DNA of 64,000 bases from Corynebacterium provencense (GTDB lineage Bacteria; Actinomycetota; Actinomycetes; Mycobacteriales; Mycobacteriaceae), in the NCBI GenBank assembly GCA_900049755.1, contig LT160593.1:625226-689225 (forward strand), written 5' to 3'. Position numbers and translations under genes: made by a program. The notes beneath the pieces were generated by a model, which was given only the letters and a program-made list of their open reading frames with translations, was not told the origin of the DNA and made no database searches. Positions 50,644 to 58,957 of the stretch are shown here, one piece after another. The stretch's first letter is position 1; each line of letters begins with the position of its first letter.

Positions 50644-53055
50644 TCAGCCACCCATGCCATTCAAGTACTCCGACAAACAGAGCCCGGTCAACGTACCGGA
50701 TATCGACAGATCGGCCGGAGTCCCTTCGAAGACTACACGTCCACCTTCCGTCCCCGCCCCCGGGCCGATGTCGATGACATGGTCGGCACGTGCGACCGCC
50801 CGGAGACTGTGCTCGATGACGATGACTGTTCCGCCTGCCTCCACGAGGTCGTCGAAGACGGTGAGCAACAGATCGACGTCGCTGGCGTTCAGTCCTGTCA
50901 TGGGTTCGTCGAGGATGATCTTCACCGGCTTCGTGGCACCGCTTCCGCCACTTCCGCCACTTCCGCTACTTCCGCCACTACCACCGTCGACGACAGCCTC
51001 CGCCAGATGCCGCGCCAACAACAGTCGCTGCCGCTCTCCACCGGACAGTCCGTCGACGGTCCGGCCCACGGCCAGGTAACCGAGTCCGACCCGGCACACC
51101 CACCGCAGACGCGCGGCGTCCTTCTCCCCCAGCAGGTCAGCGACAGCTGCTGCGCTCATTCCACCCACATCAGCCACGGTCAGTCCCTCCACCGTCGTCG
51201 CCAGCGCCCGGTCGTTGAAACCGGTACCGCCGCACGCCTCGCACCGGACCCGCAGGTCATCCATGAACGCCAGATCCGTACGCACCTCACCGCTGCCGTG
51301 GCAGTCCGGGCACGCCCCCTGCGAATTCCGGGAGAACCACGCCGCAGGCCCACCCGAGGACGCCGCGAACAGTGATCTCACGGCGTCCGCCACGCCCGTC
51401 ACCGTCAGCAGATCCGAACGCCGCCCACCGCGCAGAGGTTCCTGGCCCACGACCGTGAAATCCGGGAACGCGGCGGGAAAATCCACTGTGAACAGGCTGG
51501 ATTTCCCGCTGCCCGCAACCCCCGTCACCACAGTCAGAACACCCTCGGGCACCGTGACCGAAACATCGCGGAGGTTGTTGCTCCGGGCATGGGCCAGTGG
51601 CAGCGCACCTGAGGGGGTCCGCACCCGGGACCGCACCACAGCCGGGTCCGGTGACGGCATCGATGCAGCCGGCCCGCAGTAGGTCACGCGGCCACCGGAG
51701 CTCCCCGCGCCCGGACCGGTGACCACGACATGGTCGGCTGCGGCAATGACATCCGGACTGTGGTCGATGACCAGGACCGTGTTCCCACGGTCCCTCAGTT
51801 CGCCCAGCAGCCCCGTCAGACGGCGGACGTCATGAGGGTGCAGGCCTGCGGAGGGTTCGTCGAAGATGTAGGTCACCTCCGTCAGCGGGCTGCCGAGATG
51901 CCGGACCGTCCTGATCCGCCGGGCTTCACCGCCGGACAGTGTCGGAGTCGGACGGTCGAGGGTGAGATAGCCAAGACCCACGGTGAGCAGGGCGTCCACA
52001 CGGCGTGAGATCTCCGCGGTCAGGGGTGCAGCCGCCTCGCCGAGTTCCTCGTCCGCGCGGTCGAGAAGTCCGTGGAGCCGGTCGACCGGGATCGCACACC
52101 ACTGTGCGATGGACTCACCACACAGGAGACTGGCTCTTGCTGCGGCGTTGAGGCCGGCCCCGGAGCACTCCGGACATGTCGTCCGGCTCACCACCGCGTC
52201 CAGTCCCGCCCGCTCGGCGGCGCTGAGCCGGGTGGGCGTCCGCCGCAGGTAGCTGTCACGGATCCTGGGGACGACACCGTCGAACCGCCCGTGGGCGGGA
52301 TAGCCCGGCAAAGGACTCTCCAGCTGCAGGTCGCGGGCGTGGAGCAGCAGGTCACGGGTGTGGGAGGGTAGTTCACCCCAGGGGACGCCGGGATCGCAGA
52401 GTCCGGAGGTGACCAGTCTTCTCCACCGGTACGTCCCGGGCGCGAAGGTGGGGAACTGTACCGCTCCTGCGTCCAGTGACCTTGAGGGGTCGACCAGGGC
52501 GTCCTCGTCGATGACGGTCACGGTCGCCAGTCCCTCACAACGCGGGCACATGCCGGACGGATCATTGCGCGAGTACGCGGGCGAGAATCCTGCGGAAGGT
52601 GAGGCGAAGCGGGAGAAGAGCATGCGCAGTGGCACGGCCAGGTCAACGGCGGTCGCCACCGTGGAACGGGCGTTACCGGTGAGTCTTCTCTGGTCGACGA
52701 CACTGGTGAAGGTCAGACCGTCGATCCGGTCGACGTCCGCCGGTGGGAACCGGGCCATTCGAGTACGCACGAAACTGGGGAAGTCGGCGGCGGTGGCCCG
52801 TTGCGCTTCCGCGGCGACAGTGTCGATCACCAGGGAGGTTTTCCCCGATCCGGAGACTCCGGTGACCACCGTGACCGCGTGCGCAGGGAAATGGACGTCG
52901 ATGTCGCGGAGGTTCCGGGTCCGTGCCCCCGAGACGGTGATCCCCGGAGGGGGTGAAGGTTGCAGGGCTGAGCGGGAAGAGTGCGAGCCGGGAGACGCCG
53001 AAGACGCAGGAGACGCAGGAGACATGGAGGACGCAGAAGAGGTGCCGGTTCTCAT
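50644..53055 (-). CDS. UvrA-family ABC ATPase (UvrA2/DrrC-like paralogue)
   Basis: An 803-residue protein with two UvrA-type ABC modules. It has Walker A in GVSGSGKTSL and GVAGSGKSSLF, signatures LSGGEARRIR and LSGGERQRLLL, and Walker B in YIFDEPSAGLHPHD and IILDEPMTGLN. Zinc-type CxxC pairs remain in CPRCEG, CPECSG, CPDCHG and CEACGG. It is shorter than canonical UvrA (about 950) and resembles the drug-resistance/UvrA2 class that acts on DNA adducts or intercalators without being essential for excision repair. A Ser/Gly linker encoded by 9-bp repeats lies before the last Walker B. The start near the WYL gene is uncertain. Confidence 0.85.
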   Translation of the reverse strand: MRTGTSSASSMSPASPASSASPGSHSSRSALQPSPPPGITVSGARTRNLRDIDVHFPAHAVTVVTGVSGSGKTSLVIDTVAAEAQRATAADFPSFVRTRMARFPPADVDRIDGLTFTSVVDQRRLTGNARSTVATAVDLAVPLRMLFSRFASPSAGFSPAYSRNDPSGMCPRCEGLATVTVIDEDALVDPSRSLDAGAVQFPTFAPGTYRWRRLVTSGLCDPGVPWGELPSHTRDLLLHARDLQLESPLPGYPAHGRFDGVVPRIRDSYLRRTPTRLSAAERAGLDAVVSRTTCPECSGAGLNAAARASLLCGESIAQWCAIPVDRLHGLLDRADEELGEAAAPLTAEISRRVDALLTVGLGYLTLDRPTPTLSGGEARRIRTVRHLGSPLTEVTYIFDEPSAGLHPHDVRRLTGLLGELRDRGNTVLVIDHSPDVIAAADHVVVTGPGAGSSGGRVTYCGPAASMPSPDPAVVRSRVRTPSGALPLAHARSNNLRDVSVTVPEGVLTVVTGVAGSGKSSLFTVDFPAAFPDFTVVGQEPLRGGRRSDLLTVTGVADAVRSLFAASSGGPAAWFSRNSQGACPDCHGSGEVRTDLAFMDDLRVRCEACGGTGFNDRALATTVEGLTVADVGGMSAAAVADLLGEKDAARLRWVCRVGLGYLAVGRTVDGLSGGERQRLLLARHLAEAVVDGGSGGSSGSGGSGGSGATKPVKIILDEPMTGLNASDVDLLLTVFDDLVEAGGTVIVIEHSLRAVARADHVIDIGPGAGTEGGRVVFEGTPADLSISGTLTGLCLSEYLNGMGG

Positions 53056-53154
53056 GGTCAGACACGGTACGGTGAAATGCGGCAGGAAAGTGGCCTCGTC
53101 TCCTGGCAGGTCGAACCGCCACCACCCCACCCACCCCGTGAAGGACGCTCACCG

Positions 53155-54012
53155 GTGACCCGGACAACACGACTTTTCAGACTGCTCGACCTTCTGGCCG
53201 GTGGGACCCCCTGGTCGACGGACCGGTTGTGCACACTGCTCGACGTCCCTGCCCGGACGCTGCGGCGCGACATCGCCGAGCTCAGGGAGGTCGGGTACGA
53301 CATCGTCGGAGTACCCGGACCCGGCGGACACTACCGGCTTTCCGCGGACAGCCGACTCCACGGCGCTCCTCCCCCCGTCCGTCCGACCCGGCACGGCACG
53401 GCAACCGACGCCACGTGGGCAGGCTCTCCCGCCACCTCCGACGCCGTGGAGGTCGACACCAGGGTCCCCGGAGTGCCCGACAGCCGGCTCGCCGTCCTCA
53501 CCGCAGCAGCCGAGGAACACCATGAGGTGACCTTCACCCACAGGGGCAGGGACGCCACCTCCGCCAGAACTGTGGAACCCGTCCGGCTCGTGCTCCTCGA
53601 CGGCCGGTGGTACCTGCACGGATGGGACCGCGACCGCAGGGACTGGCGGACATTCCGCATCGACCGGATCGACGACGTCACCGTCACCGGCAACCGCTTC
53701 ATCCCTGCCCCGCTGCCCGGGAAGGACGCCACCGGCCTGCTGCGTGAGAGATTCAGGGGCCGGCGCACGGTAGAGGTGGTCCTGGACCTGTCCGCGGACC
53801 CGGTCACCGCCGCAGCGCGGCTCCACCGGGTCGACGGCACCCTGGAGGCACTCGAGGGTGGACGGGGCACCCGCTACACCGCGCTCGTGGACTCCTACGA
53901 GTGGCTCCTGACGGTCCTCCTTCTCAGCGACGTCGATTTCACCGTGGTCGGACCGGCAGGCTTCAGGAGCGCTGTGGCGGCAGTCGCGGAACGGTTCGGA
54001 CGTGCCCTGTGA
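53155..54012 (+). CDS. WYL-domain transcriptional regulator (YafY-like)
   Basis: A 285-residue regulator. The N-terminal helix-turn-helix is TTRLFRLLDLLAGGTPWSTDRLCTLLDVPARTLRRDIAELREVGYDIVG, with GPGGHYRLS as the wing. The WYL domain follows, with LVLLDGRWYLHGWDRDRRDWRTFRIDRIDDV holding the Trp-Tyr-Leu ligand pocket; the WCX tail ends the protein. WYL proteins sense nucleic-acid or small-molecule ligands and often regulate stress or defence genes. It is divergent from the UvrA-like gene with a 99-base gap, so it probably controls that gene; this is inferred. AAGGA supports the GTG. Confidence 0.9.
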   Translation: MTRTTRLFRLLDLLAGGTPWSTDRLCTLLDVPARTLRRDIAELREVGYDIVGVPGPGGHYRLSADSRLHGAPPPVRPTRHGTATDATWAGSPATSDAVEVDTRVPGVPDSRLAVLTAAAEEHHEVTFTHRGRDATSARTVEPVRLVLLDGRWYLHGWDRDRRDWRTFRIDRIDDVTVTGNRFIPAPLPGKDATGLLRERFRGRRTVEVVLDLSADPVTAAARLHRVDGTLEALEGGRGTRYTALVDSYEWLLTVLLLSDVDFTVVGPAGFRSAVAAVAERFGRAL

Positions 54013-54071
54013 ACTGTGGCGGCGAAGTTCCGGAGGCCCGGGCACCCTCCTGCCGCTCCCCGGCCCTCCTC

Positions 54072-54257
54072 CTATTTCAGGTACTTCTCGTCGTGGTACA
54101 GCTTCCACAGCTGCCAGCCGGTGAACCCGAGGAACAGGACACACACGGCGACGCACACCAGCGGCACCCAGCCGTCGAGGAAGAGCAGTACGACGATGAA
54201 AGCGAGAAGTGTCACCAGCCGTATCCAACGGGTGGTGACCATGACAGTGCGGTCCAC
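54072..54257 (-). CDS. Small membrane protein, hypothetical
   Basis: A 61-residue protein with two hydrophobic segments (LVTLLAFIVVLLFLDGWVPLV, CVAVCVLFLGFTGWQLW) and a short charged tail (HDEKYLK). No similarity recognised. It lies 24 bases downstream of the YceI-like gene on the same strand and is probably co-transcribed. Two Cys lie in the second helix. The frame is short, but composition and context support it. Confidence 0.6.
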   Translation of the reverse strand: MDRTVMVTTRWIRLVTLLAFIVVLLFLDGWVPLVCVAVCVLFLGFTGWQLWKLYHDEKYLK

Positions 54258-54281
54258 GGGTAACTCCTGTTTCCGGTACGG

Positions 54282-54974
54282 CTAGCTGAGGGCGAGGACG
54301 AGCAGCAGGTCGATGGTACCGTCGTCGGCGATCTGGGAGGCGACGAACTGCGGCGACTGGAGCCCGAAATCCTTGCGCACGACCGGGAGTTTACCCTCGA
54401 CGATGACGTTCTCCCCGGTCCTCAGAACCTTGAGGTCGGCCGACACCTGTCTCGTCTCACCGTGGAGGGTGAGGTCACCGGTGAGCTTCACCGTGGCCGC
54501 GGTCCCGTCGTCCGGCAGTGCGGAAAGGTCTGCCGGTTTCGTGACCTCGAACACGGCGTCCGGGTACAGGTCGGTCTGGAGGATGTGCCGCCGGACGTTG
54601 ATGTCGCGCTTCTCGATGTCGGAGCCGATGGAGTTGACGTCGACGGTGACGGTGCCCTCGGTGAGGGTGCCGTCGTTGACGATGAGGTCGCCGGTGACGC
54701 CCTCCCCGCGTCCGGAAGTGGTCTTGGCCTGACCCGGCAGAACCTCATCGAAGGTGTAGCCGGCCTGGGACCGGTTCGCACCCACCCCGGGGATCACCGA
54801 CCAGTGACCGTCGACTCCCACGCTCGCGGGCTCCCCTGATCCGTCGGCGATGGACGCAGTCTGCAGTCCGTGACTGGTGATGAGCCGGTACACCGGGGGT
54901 GCGACCAACCCGACAGCCATGGCGATGACTGCGACGACGAACAGCGTGACAAGTCCCTTACGCATGCCGACCAT
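54282..54974 (-). CDS. YceI-domain protein, membrane-anchored
   Basis: A ~230-residue exported lipocalin-like protein of the YceI family, which binds polyisoprenoids. An N-terminal membrane anchor or uncleaved signal (GLVTLFVVAVIAMAVGLVAPPVY) is followed by the YceI barrel: HWSVIPGVGANRSQAGYTFDEVL, TVDVNSIGSDIEKRDINVRRHILQTDLYPDAVFEV, VKLTGDLTLHGETRQV and VVRKDFGL. Two ATGs three codons apart are possible starts; the first, with GGAT just upstream, is used. The mycobacterial and corynebacterial relatives are cell-envelope proteins. It sits 47 bases beyond the zinc-finger-like gene, in the same direction. Confidence 0.85.
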   Translation of the reverse strand: MVGMRKGLVTLFVVAVIAMAVGLVAPPVYRLITSHGLQTASIADGSGEPASVGVDGHWSVIPGVGANRSQAGYTFDEVLPGQAKTTSGRGEGVTGDLIVNDGTLTEGTVTVDVNSIGSDIEKRDINVRRHILQTDLYPDAVFEVTKPADLSALPDDGTAATVKLTGDLTLHGETRQVSADLKVLRTGENVIVEGKLPVVRKDFGLQSPQFVASQIADDGTIDLLLVLALS

Positions 54975-55021
54975 GTTATCCGGCACCGGCCCCCGGACCC
55001 GCATCGGTCCATAAAGACCGG

Positions 55022-55396
55022 TTATCGCTCATCGACCCGGCCCCGGATCTTCTCCGCTGCCCGGGCGAGGTCGACCAGCTCACGGCACAGCGCACCGACG
55101 GATTCGGCGTCCTCCCCCGCCGCGACGGCCTCCGCGACATCCTCGGCACTGCAGCGCAGCTCGAACAGTCTGTCGGTGAGCTCCTCGGCCGCCGCGCGCG
55201 GCAGAATGAGAGCGTCGGCGGGGACAGAAGTTCCTGCCAGGTCCCGTCGCTGCTCATACGCCCGCTGCCGGCAGGAGTGACCGCAGTAGCGGCGGCGGCG
55301 GCCGCTGCCGGACTGGGTGACTTCCCTGCCGCACCATGCACAGTGGGTGACCTGTTCTGAGCTGCGGTGGGAAGGATCGGGAATGTGGGGTAACAT
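55022..55396 (-). CDS. Small Cys-containing conserved protein, hypothetical
   Basis: A 124-residue protein with a zinc-knuckle-like N-terminus (THCAWCGREV...RRRRYCGHSCRQRAYEQRRDL; Cys-x2-Cys and Cys-x3-Cys), followed by a helical C-terminal part rich in Glu, Ala and Arg. Actinobacterial relatives are annotated as uncharacterised and commonly sit beside rbpA. A DNA- or RNA-binding role is possible but unproven. CATAATG at the start and the lack of a ribosome-binding site suggest a leaderless message. Its first codons overlap the SigH-type promoter of the divergent rbpA gene. Confidence 0.75.
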   Translation of the reverse strand: MLPHIPDPSHRSSEQVTHCAWCGREVTQSGSGRRRRYCGHSCRQRAYEQRRDLAGTSVPADALILPRAAAEELTDRLFELRCSAEDVAEAVAAGEDAESVGALCRELVDLARAAEKIRGRVDER

Positions 55397-55405
55397 TATG
55401 GGGTT
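55380..55405 (+). promoter_or_regulatory. SigH/SigR-type promoter of rbpA
   Basis: GGAAT (55380-55384) and GTT (55403-55405) are separated by exactly 18 bases, matching the consensus for the SigH (C. glutamicum) / SigR (Streptomyces) disulfide- and heat-stress sigma factors. Transcription would start about 30 bases before the rbpA ATG. In Streptomyces rbpA is a known SigR target. The promoter is partly inside the divergent gene. Confidence 0.7.
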
Positions 55406-55440
55406 GACAATACGCGAGAGACCGGAAGGATGATGCAGCG

Positions 55441-55812
55441 ATGGCAGATCGCGTTCTCCGCGGAAGCAGGATGGGCGCCGTCTCCTATGAGACGGACCGT
55501 GACCATGACCTGGCACCCCGAAACGTGGCGAAGTACCGGACCGAATCGGGGGAGATCTTCGAGGTCCCCTTCGCCGATGACGCCGAACTCCCGAACGAGT
55601 GGCTGTGCAAGAACGGCCAGGTGGGAAAACTGCTTGAAGGTGAAGGACAGGAGTCCAAGCCCGTCAAGCCCCCGCGTACCCACTGGGACATGCTGCGCGA
55701 GCGCCGTTCCATCGAGGAACTCGACGTACTCCTCGAGGAGCGCATCGAGCTTCTCCGCAAGCGCCGGCGAAACGCGATGAAGCTTCTCAAGGAACAGGAG
55801 TCCCAGTCGTAG
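55441..55812 (+). CDS. rbpA: RNA polymerase-binding protein RbpA
   Basis: A 123-residue RbpA, the actinobacterial protein that binds RNA polymerase sigma-A/B and stabilises the open promoter complex. Markers are VLRGSRMGAVSYETDRDHDLAPRNVAKYRTESGEIFEVPF (core/zinc-ribbon-like part, with VPFADDAELPNEWLCKNG) and the C-terminal sigma-interaction helix THWDMLRERRSIEELDVLLEERIELLRKRR. Only one Cys is present, as in other non-zinc RbpA proteins. A ribosome-binding GGAAGG sits before the ATG. Expression from a SigH-type promoter would raise RbpA under oxidative stress. It converges on the ppm operon. Confidence 0.97.
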   Translation: MADRVLRGSRMGAVSYETDRDHDLAPRNVAKYRTESGEIFEVPFADDAELPNEWLCKNGQVGKLLEGEGQESKPVKPPRTHWDMLRERRSIEELDVLLEERIELLRKRRRNAMKLLKEQESQS

Positions 55813-55819
55813 ACCGGCC

Positions 55820-55900
55820 CTGTCAGCGGAGCTCCTGAGGTCTCCGCGGGCCGGAGCCGGCAACGTCAGCCTGTTCCGGTGGCCGGCCGGACCGCCCTGC
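55820..55900. terminator. Possible hairpins between the convergent rbpA and ppm genes
   Basis: GCGGAG...CTCCGC and GGCCGG...CCGGCC inverted repeats lie in the 123-base gap between the two stops. Neither has a T-run, so they may serve as weak bidirectional terminators. Confidence 0.3.
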
Positions 55901-55935
55901 GGGACCCCGGCGGCTGCTAACTGAAACTGCCGGCT

Positions 55936-56709
55936 CTACCGGCCGAACCGGCGCCGCAGGGACGCCGTCAGCTTTCCGAGCTGTTCGAGGCGGTGCCGGA
56001 GACCCCATCTGGTGACCTCGAGGAGACTGTCCTTGACGAAGCTCCCGTCAAGCTTCGATTCGCCGATCACCCTCTCCGTGAAAGTGATCGGTACCTCGCG
56101 GATGTCTGCCCCGGCCTGCACGGCCCGCCATGCCAGATCAACCTGGAAGATGTACCCCGCACCCGAGAGTTCGTCCAGGTCGAACTGCTCCAGAAGTTCC
56201 CGACGGTACGCCCGGTAGCCGGCGGTCATGTCCGACAGTCCGGCTCCCAGGGCCAGGGAGATGTACATGTTGCCGCCCTTGGACAGCAGCCACCGGTACC
56301 AGGGCCAGTTCACGGTGCGGCCACCACGGACGTACCTGGCGCCGATGACGAGGTCCGCTCCCCTGTCGATCTGGTCGAGCAGGAGGTGCAGCTGCTCGGG
56401 GGCGTGGGAGCCGTCGGCGTCCATCTCGCAGATGACCTCGTACCCCTTCTCCAGGCCCCACCTGAACCCCGCGACATAGGCACCGCAGAGACCACCCTTG
56501 CCGGCCCGGTGGATCACGTGGACGTGTCCGTCCTCGGCAGCCAGTTCGTCGGCGAGGTCCCCGGTCCCGTCGGGACTGTTGTCGTCGACGACGAGGATGT
56601 CGACCCTCTCCGGTTCAGCGGTCCGGACCCTGCCCGTGATCAGGGGCAGATTCTCCTTCTCGTTGAAGGTCGGGATGATGACGAGGGTTCTGTCGCTGGG
56701 ATGTGCCAC
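55936..56709 (-). CDS. ppm: Polyprenol monophosphomannose synthase
   Basis: A 257-residue GT2 glycosyltransferase that makes polyprenyl-phosphate-mannose, the mannose donor for lipomannan and lipoarabinomannan and for protein O-mannosylation. The nucleotide-sugar Asp pair is [10 protein letters not shown] (Asp42-Asp43); the DxD-type motif is EMDADGSH (Asp97-Asp99). [34 protein letters not shown] and [14 protein letters not shown] are typical of the actinobacterial Ppm1 catalytic domain. Its GTG start lies three bases after the lnt stop, so they are co-expressed. In M. tuberculosis the two are fused in Ppm1; here they are separate genes. Confidence 0.93.
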   Translation of the reverse strand: MAHPSDRTLVIIPTFNEKENLPLITGRVRTAEPERVDILVVDDNSPDGTGDLADELAAEDGHVHVIHRAGKGGLCGAYVAGFRWGLEKGYEVICEMDADGSHAPEQLHLLLDQIDRGADLVIGARYVRGGRTVNWPWYRWLLSKGGNMYISLALGAGLSDMTAGYRAYRRELLEQFDLDELSGAGYIFQVDLAWRAVQAGADIREVPITFTERVIGESKLDGSFVKDSLLEVTRWGLRHRLEQLGKLTASLRRRFGR

Positions 56710-56712
56710 TGC

Positions 56713-58371
56713 TTACCTCTGTTTGGTCGGACGGACAGTTCGGGTCGGTCGTGCGGGACGGGCGGTTTCCACAGTGCGGCCGGAGCGGCCGGAGCGGGCA
56801 GCCACGAAGGCGTACACCACTGCTGCGGAGCCGAGGGCGGCGAACACCCACTCCGCCACCGGCCCGACACGTGCGGACAACGTCACAGTATCCCGCACGG
56901 GGACATCCGCCTGCAAAATGCCTTGCCGGAAAATCTCCGTACGTTGGCTGACCGAACCGTCCGGTTCGACGATCGCGGAGACCCCTGAGGTCGCCGCGAC
57001 GACCACGGCACGGTCGTACTCGATCGCCCGCATACGGTTGATCGCCAACTGTTGGTAGGTCATGTCCGTGAAACCGAAGGTCGCATTGTTGGTGGGACTG
57101 GTGAACACCGTCGCACCGTTGCGCACGGCGTCGCGGTAGGCCCCGTCGAAGGACACTTCGTAGCAGGTGGCCACGGCCAGGGTCTGCCCCGCGGCGTCCA
57201 CCGTGTTGTCGCCGGTTCCCGGGAGGAAGTTCCCCGCCATGTCGACATAGGGGCTGACATGCCTCAGCAGGTCGCGGAACGGCATGTACTCGCCGAACGG
57301 CTGGAGGTACTTCTTGACGTGCTGCTGGCCGGGGCCGTTCTGCGGATCCCACACGATCACCACGTTCCGGTCCCCCTCCTCGTCGCGGGTCACCGCCCCG
57401 ACGAGGACCGGCGCACCGATCTGAGCGGCCGCGTCCTGGATGCGGACGTAGGCGTCAGGGTTACGGTAGGGGTCGACATCGGAGGCGTTCTCCGGCCAGA
57501 CCACCAGGTCGGGGCGTGTCCGTTGGCCGTTCCTGACCTCGGCGGCGAGCTGCTCGGTCGCACGTACGTGATTGTCCAGGACGGCCTCGCGCTGGGCGTT
57601 GAAGTCCAGCCCCAGACGGGGGACATTGCCCTGCACGGCGGCGACGTTGAGGGTGGGACTGTCATCACCGGAGGACCACACCGGAGAGACCACAGGAATC
57701 AGTAGACCGCCGATGAGGGCCAGAGCGACCGGGACGGCGCCACTGACCCACCGCCGGTGCGCCAGCAGGCTCAGTGCGAAACCGGTGAGCACGACTGCGA
57801 ACCCGACCAGAGCGGGACCCGCGACACTGATCCACTGTGCCAGCGGTCCCCCCAGCTGACCCCAGGCCAGACGGGCCCAGCCGAACCCGCCGAACGGCCA
57901 GTTGGCGCGCAGCCACTCCACTGCGACATACCAGGCGGGCACGGCCAGCAGGAGCAGCGGATGACGGTGCCAGTGGCGCAGGAGGTACGCCAGTCCGGCG
58001 CCGAAGAGCAGGCAGTACAGGGATTCGACCAGTGACAGACCGATCCAGGCGATCGCGCCGACGTACTCCCCCACCCACGGCAGCAGGAACAGGTAGCAGG
58101 TCAGTCCCTGGACCCAGGTCAACCACAGGATCCACCGGGTGGGGTGCCGCGTGGCGGAGCCGGTAGGACCGGCGCCGTCGGTGACACGGTAGACGGCGAG
58201 GAAGAGGACGCCGAATCCGAGCGGTGCCGCCCACCACAGCCCCGTGGGCTGGTAGGAGGCGAACTGGGCGACCCCGGCGAAGGCTGCTGCAGCAGTCAGT
58301 GCGGCGAATCTCAGGGCAGGCTTCGCCGCCCCTGCCGGCTCAGACGATCCGCCTCGGCCGGAACGGGTCAC
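56713..58371 (-). CDS. lnt: Apolipoprotein N-acyltransferase
   Basis: A 552-residue enzyme that N-acylates the Cys of lipoproteins. Six to seven N-terminal membrane helices (LWWAAPLGFGVLFLAVY, WVQGLTCYLFLLPWVGEY...) precede a nitrilase-fold domain with the Glu-Lys-Cys triad: Glu in VVWPENASD, Lys in HVKKYLQPFGEYMPFR and Cys in VATCYEVSFD. MRAIEYDRAVVVAATSGVSA and a final helix follow. The Arg/Ser/Thr-rich tail (SGRSGRTVETARPARPTRT) is unusual. It starts with a GTG overlapping the fxsA stop (GTGA). In corynebacteria Lnt and Ppm act together in mannolipid and lipoprotein modification. Confidence 0.95.
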   Translation of the reverse strand: MTRSGRGGSSEPAGAAKPALRFAALTAAAAFAGVAQFASYQPTGLWWAAPLGFGVLFLAVYRVTDGAGPTGSATRHPTRWILWLTWVQGLTCYLFLLPWVGEYVGAIAWIGLSLVESLYCLLFGAGLAYLLRHWHRHPLLLLAVPAWYVAVEWLRANWPFGGFGWARLAWGQLGGPLAQWISVAGPALVGFAVVLTGFALSLLAHRRWVSGAVPVALALIGGLLIPVVSPVWSSGDDSPTLNVAAVQGNVPRLGLDFNAQREAVLDNHVRATEQLAAEVRNGQRTRPDLVVWPENASDVDPYRNPDAYVRIQDAAAQIGAPVLVGAVTRDEEGDRNVVIVWDPQNGPGQQHVKKYLQPFGEYMPFRDLLRHVSPYVDMAGNFLPGTGDNTVDAAGQTLAVATCYEVSFDGAYRDAVRNGATVFTSPTNNATFGFTDMTYQQLAINRMRAIEYDRAVVVAATSGVSAIVEPDGSVSQRTEIFRQGILQADVPVRDTVTLSARVGPVAEWVFAALGSAAVVYAFVAARSGRSGRTVETARPARPTRTVRPTKQR

Positions 58372-58919
58372 CGGGGGTCACCGGCGTCCCCGGTGGTACC
58401 GGAACCGTGACCTCCCGGAGGATCCTCCCGGTCACGTACCGTACCGCCGTCACCGGCCTCCCCGGCGCGGTGGTCGATGACCTCTCCCCAGCCGGCGTCG
58501 CCGTCATTTCGGCCCCTGCCTGTGAAGATCCCGGTCCCGGAACCGGCGAACCGTTGACCGACGGAGATGACGCGAAGTCCCAGACTACGACCGAGACGTG
58601 AAGCGATGACCGTTCTCACCGGAGGCACTGCCACCACGAGACCGATGATGAACGTGGCTATCCCGGGAATGACGAGAAGAAGGCAGGCGAGCAGCGTCAC
58701 CGCGGCTTCTGCCGTGAAAGTGTCGGTCTTCGCCGGATCGGAGCGCTGGGAGGGGATACGGCTCCGCATTCTGCGGAGCAGGGCCCTGGCGATGAGGAAC
58801 CCGATGACCGGTGTGAGCAGGAGCGCCGGGAAGACCCAGCCGAACCCCACCCATCGTCCGAGGAGAACGAGAGTGACGATTTCGACGGCCGGATAGACCA
58901 GGAACAGGAGGCGGAGCAT
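58368..58919 (-). CDS. fxsA: FxsA family membrane protein
   Basis: A 183-residue FxsA homologue. Three to four hydrophobic segments carry the family pattern (LLFLVYPAVEIVTLVLLGRWVGFGWVFPALLLTPVIGFLIARALLRRM, LLACLLLVIPGIATFIIGLVVAVPPVRTVI). In E. coli FxsA stops F-plasmid exclusion of phage T7; its chromosomal role is unknown. The Gly/Asp-rich C-terminal tail is variable. It follows the DprE2-like gene by 39 bases and overlaps lnt. The first ATG after the upstream stop is used; the ribosome-binding site is weak. Confidence 0.85.
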   Translation of the reverse strand: MLRLLFLVYPAVEIVTLVLLGRWVGFGWVFPALLLTPVIGFLIARALLRRMRSRIPSQRSDPAKTDTFTAEAAVTLLACLLLVIPGIATFIIGLVVAVPPVRTVIASRLGRSLGLRVISVGQRFAGSGTGIFTGRGRNDGDAGWGEVIDHRAGEAGDGGTVRDREDPPGGHGSGTTGDAGDPR

Positions 58920-58957
58920 GCGGACCACTGTACCGGCCGCACCGGACAGGTACGGTG

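Noticed and set aside
53056-53130. Extra 25 residues before the UvrA-like protein
   Set aside because: They reach into the divergent WYL promoter region, read as Trp-rich noise and add nothing to the ABC fold.
55404-55409. TTGACA as the rbpA -35 box
   Set aside because: Its -10 would fall within a few bases of the start codon and none is visible; the GGAAT-N18-GTT match explains the site better.
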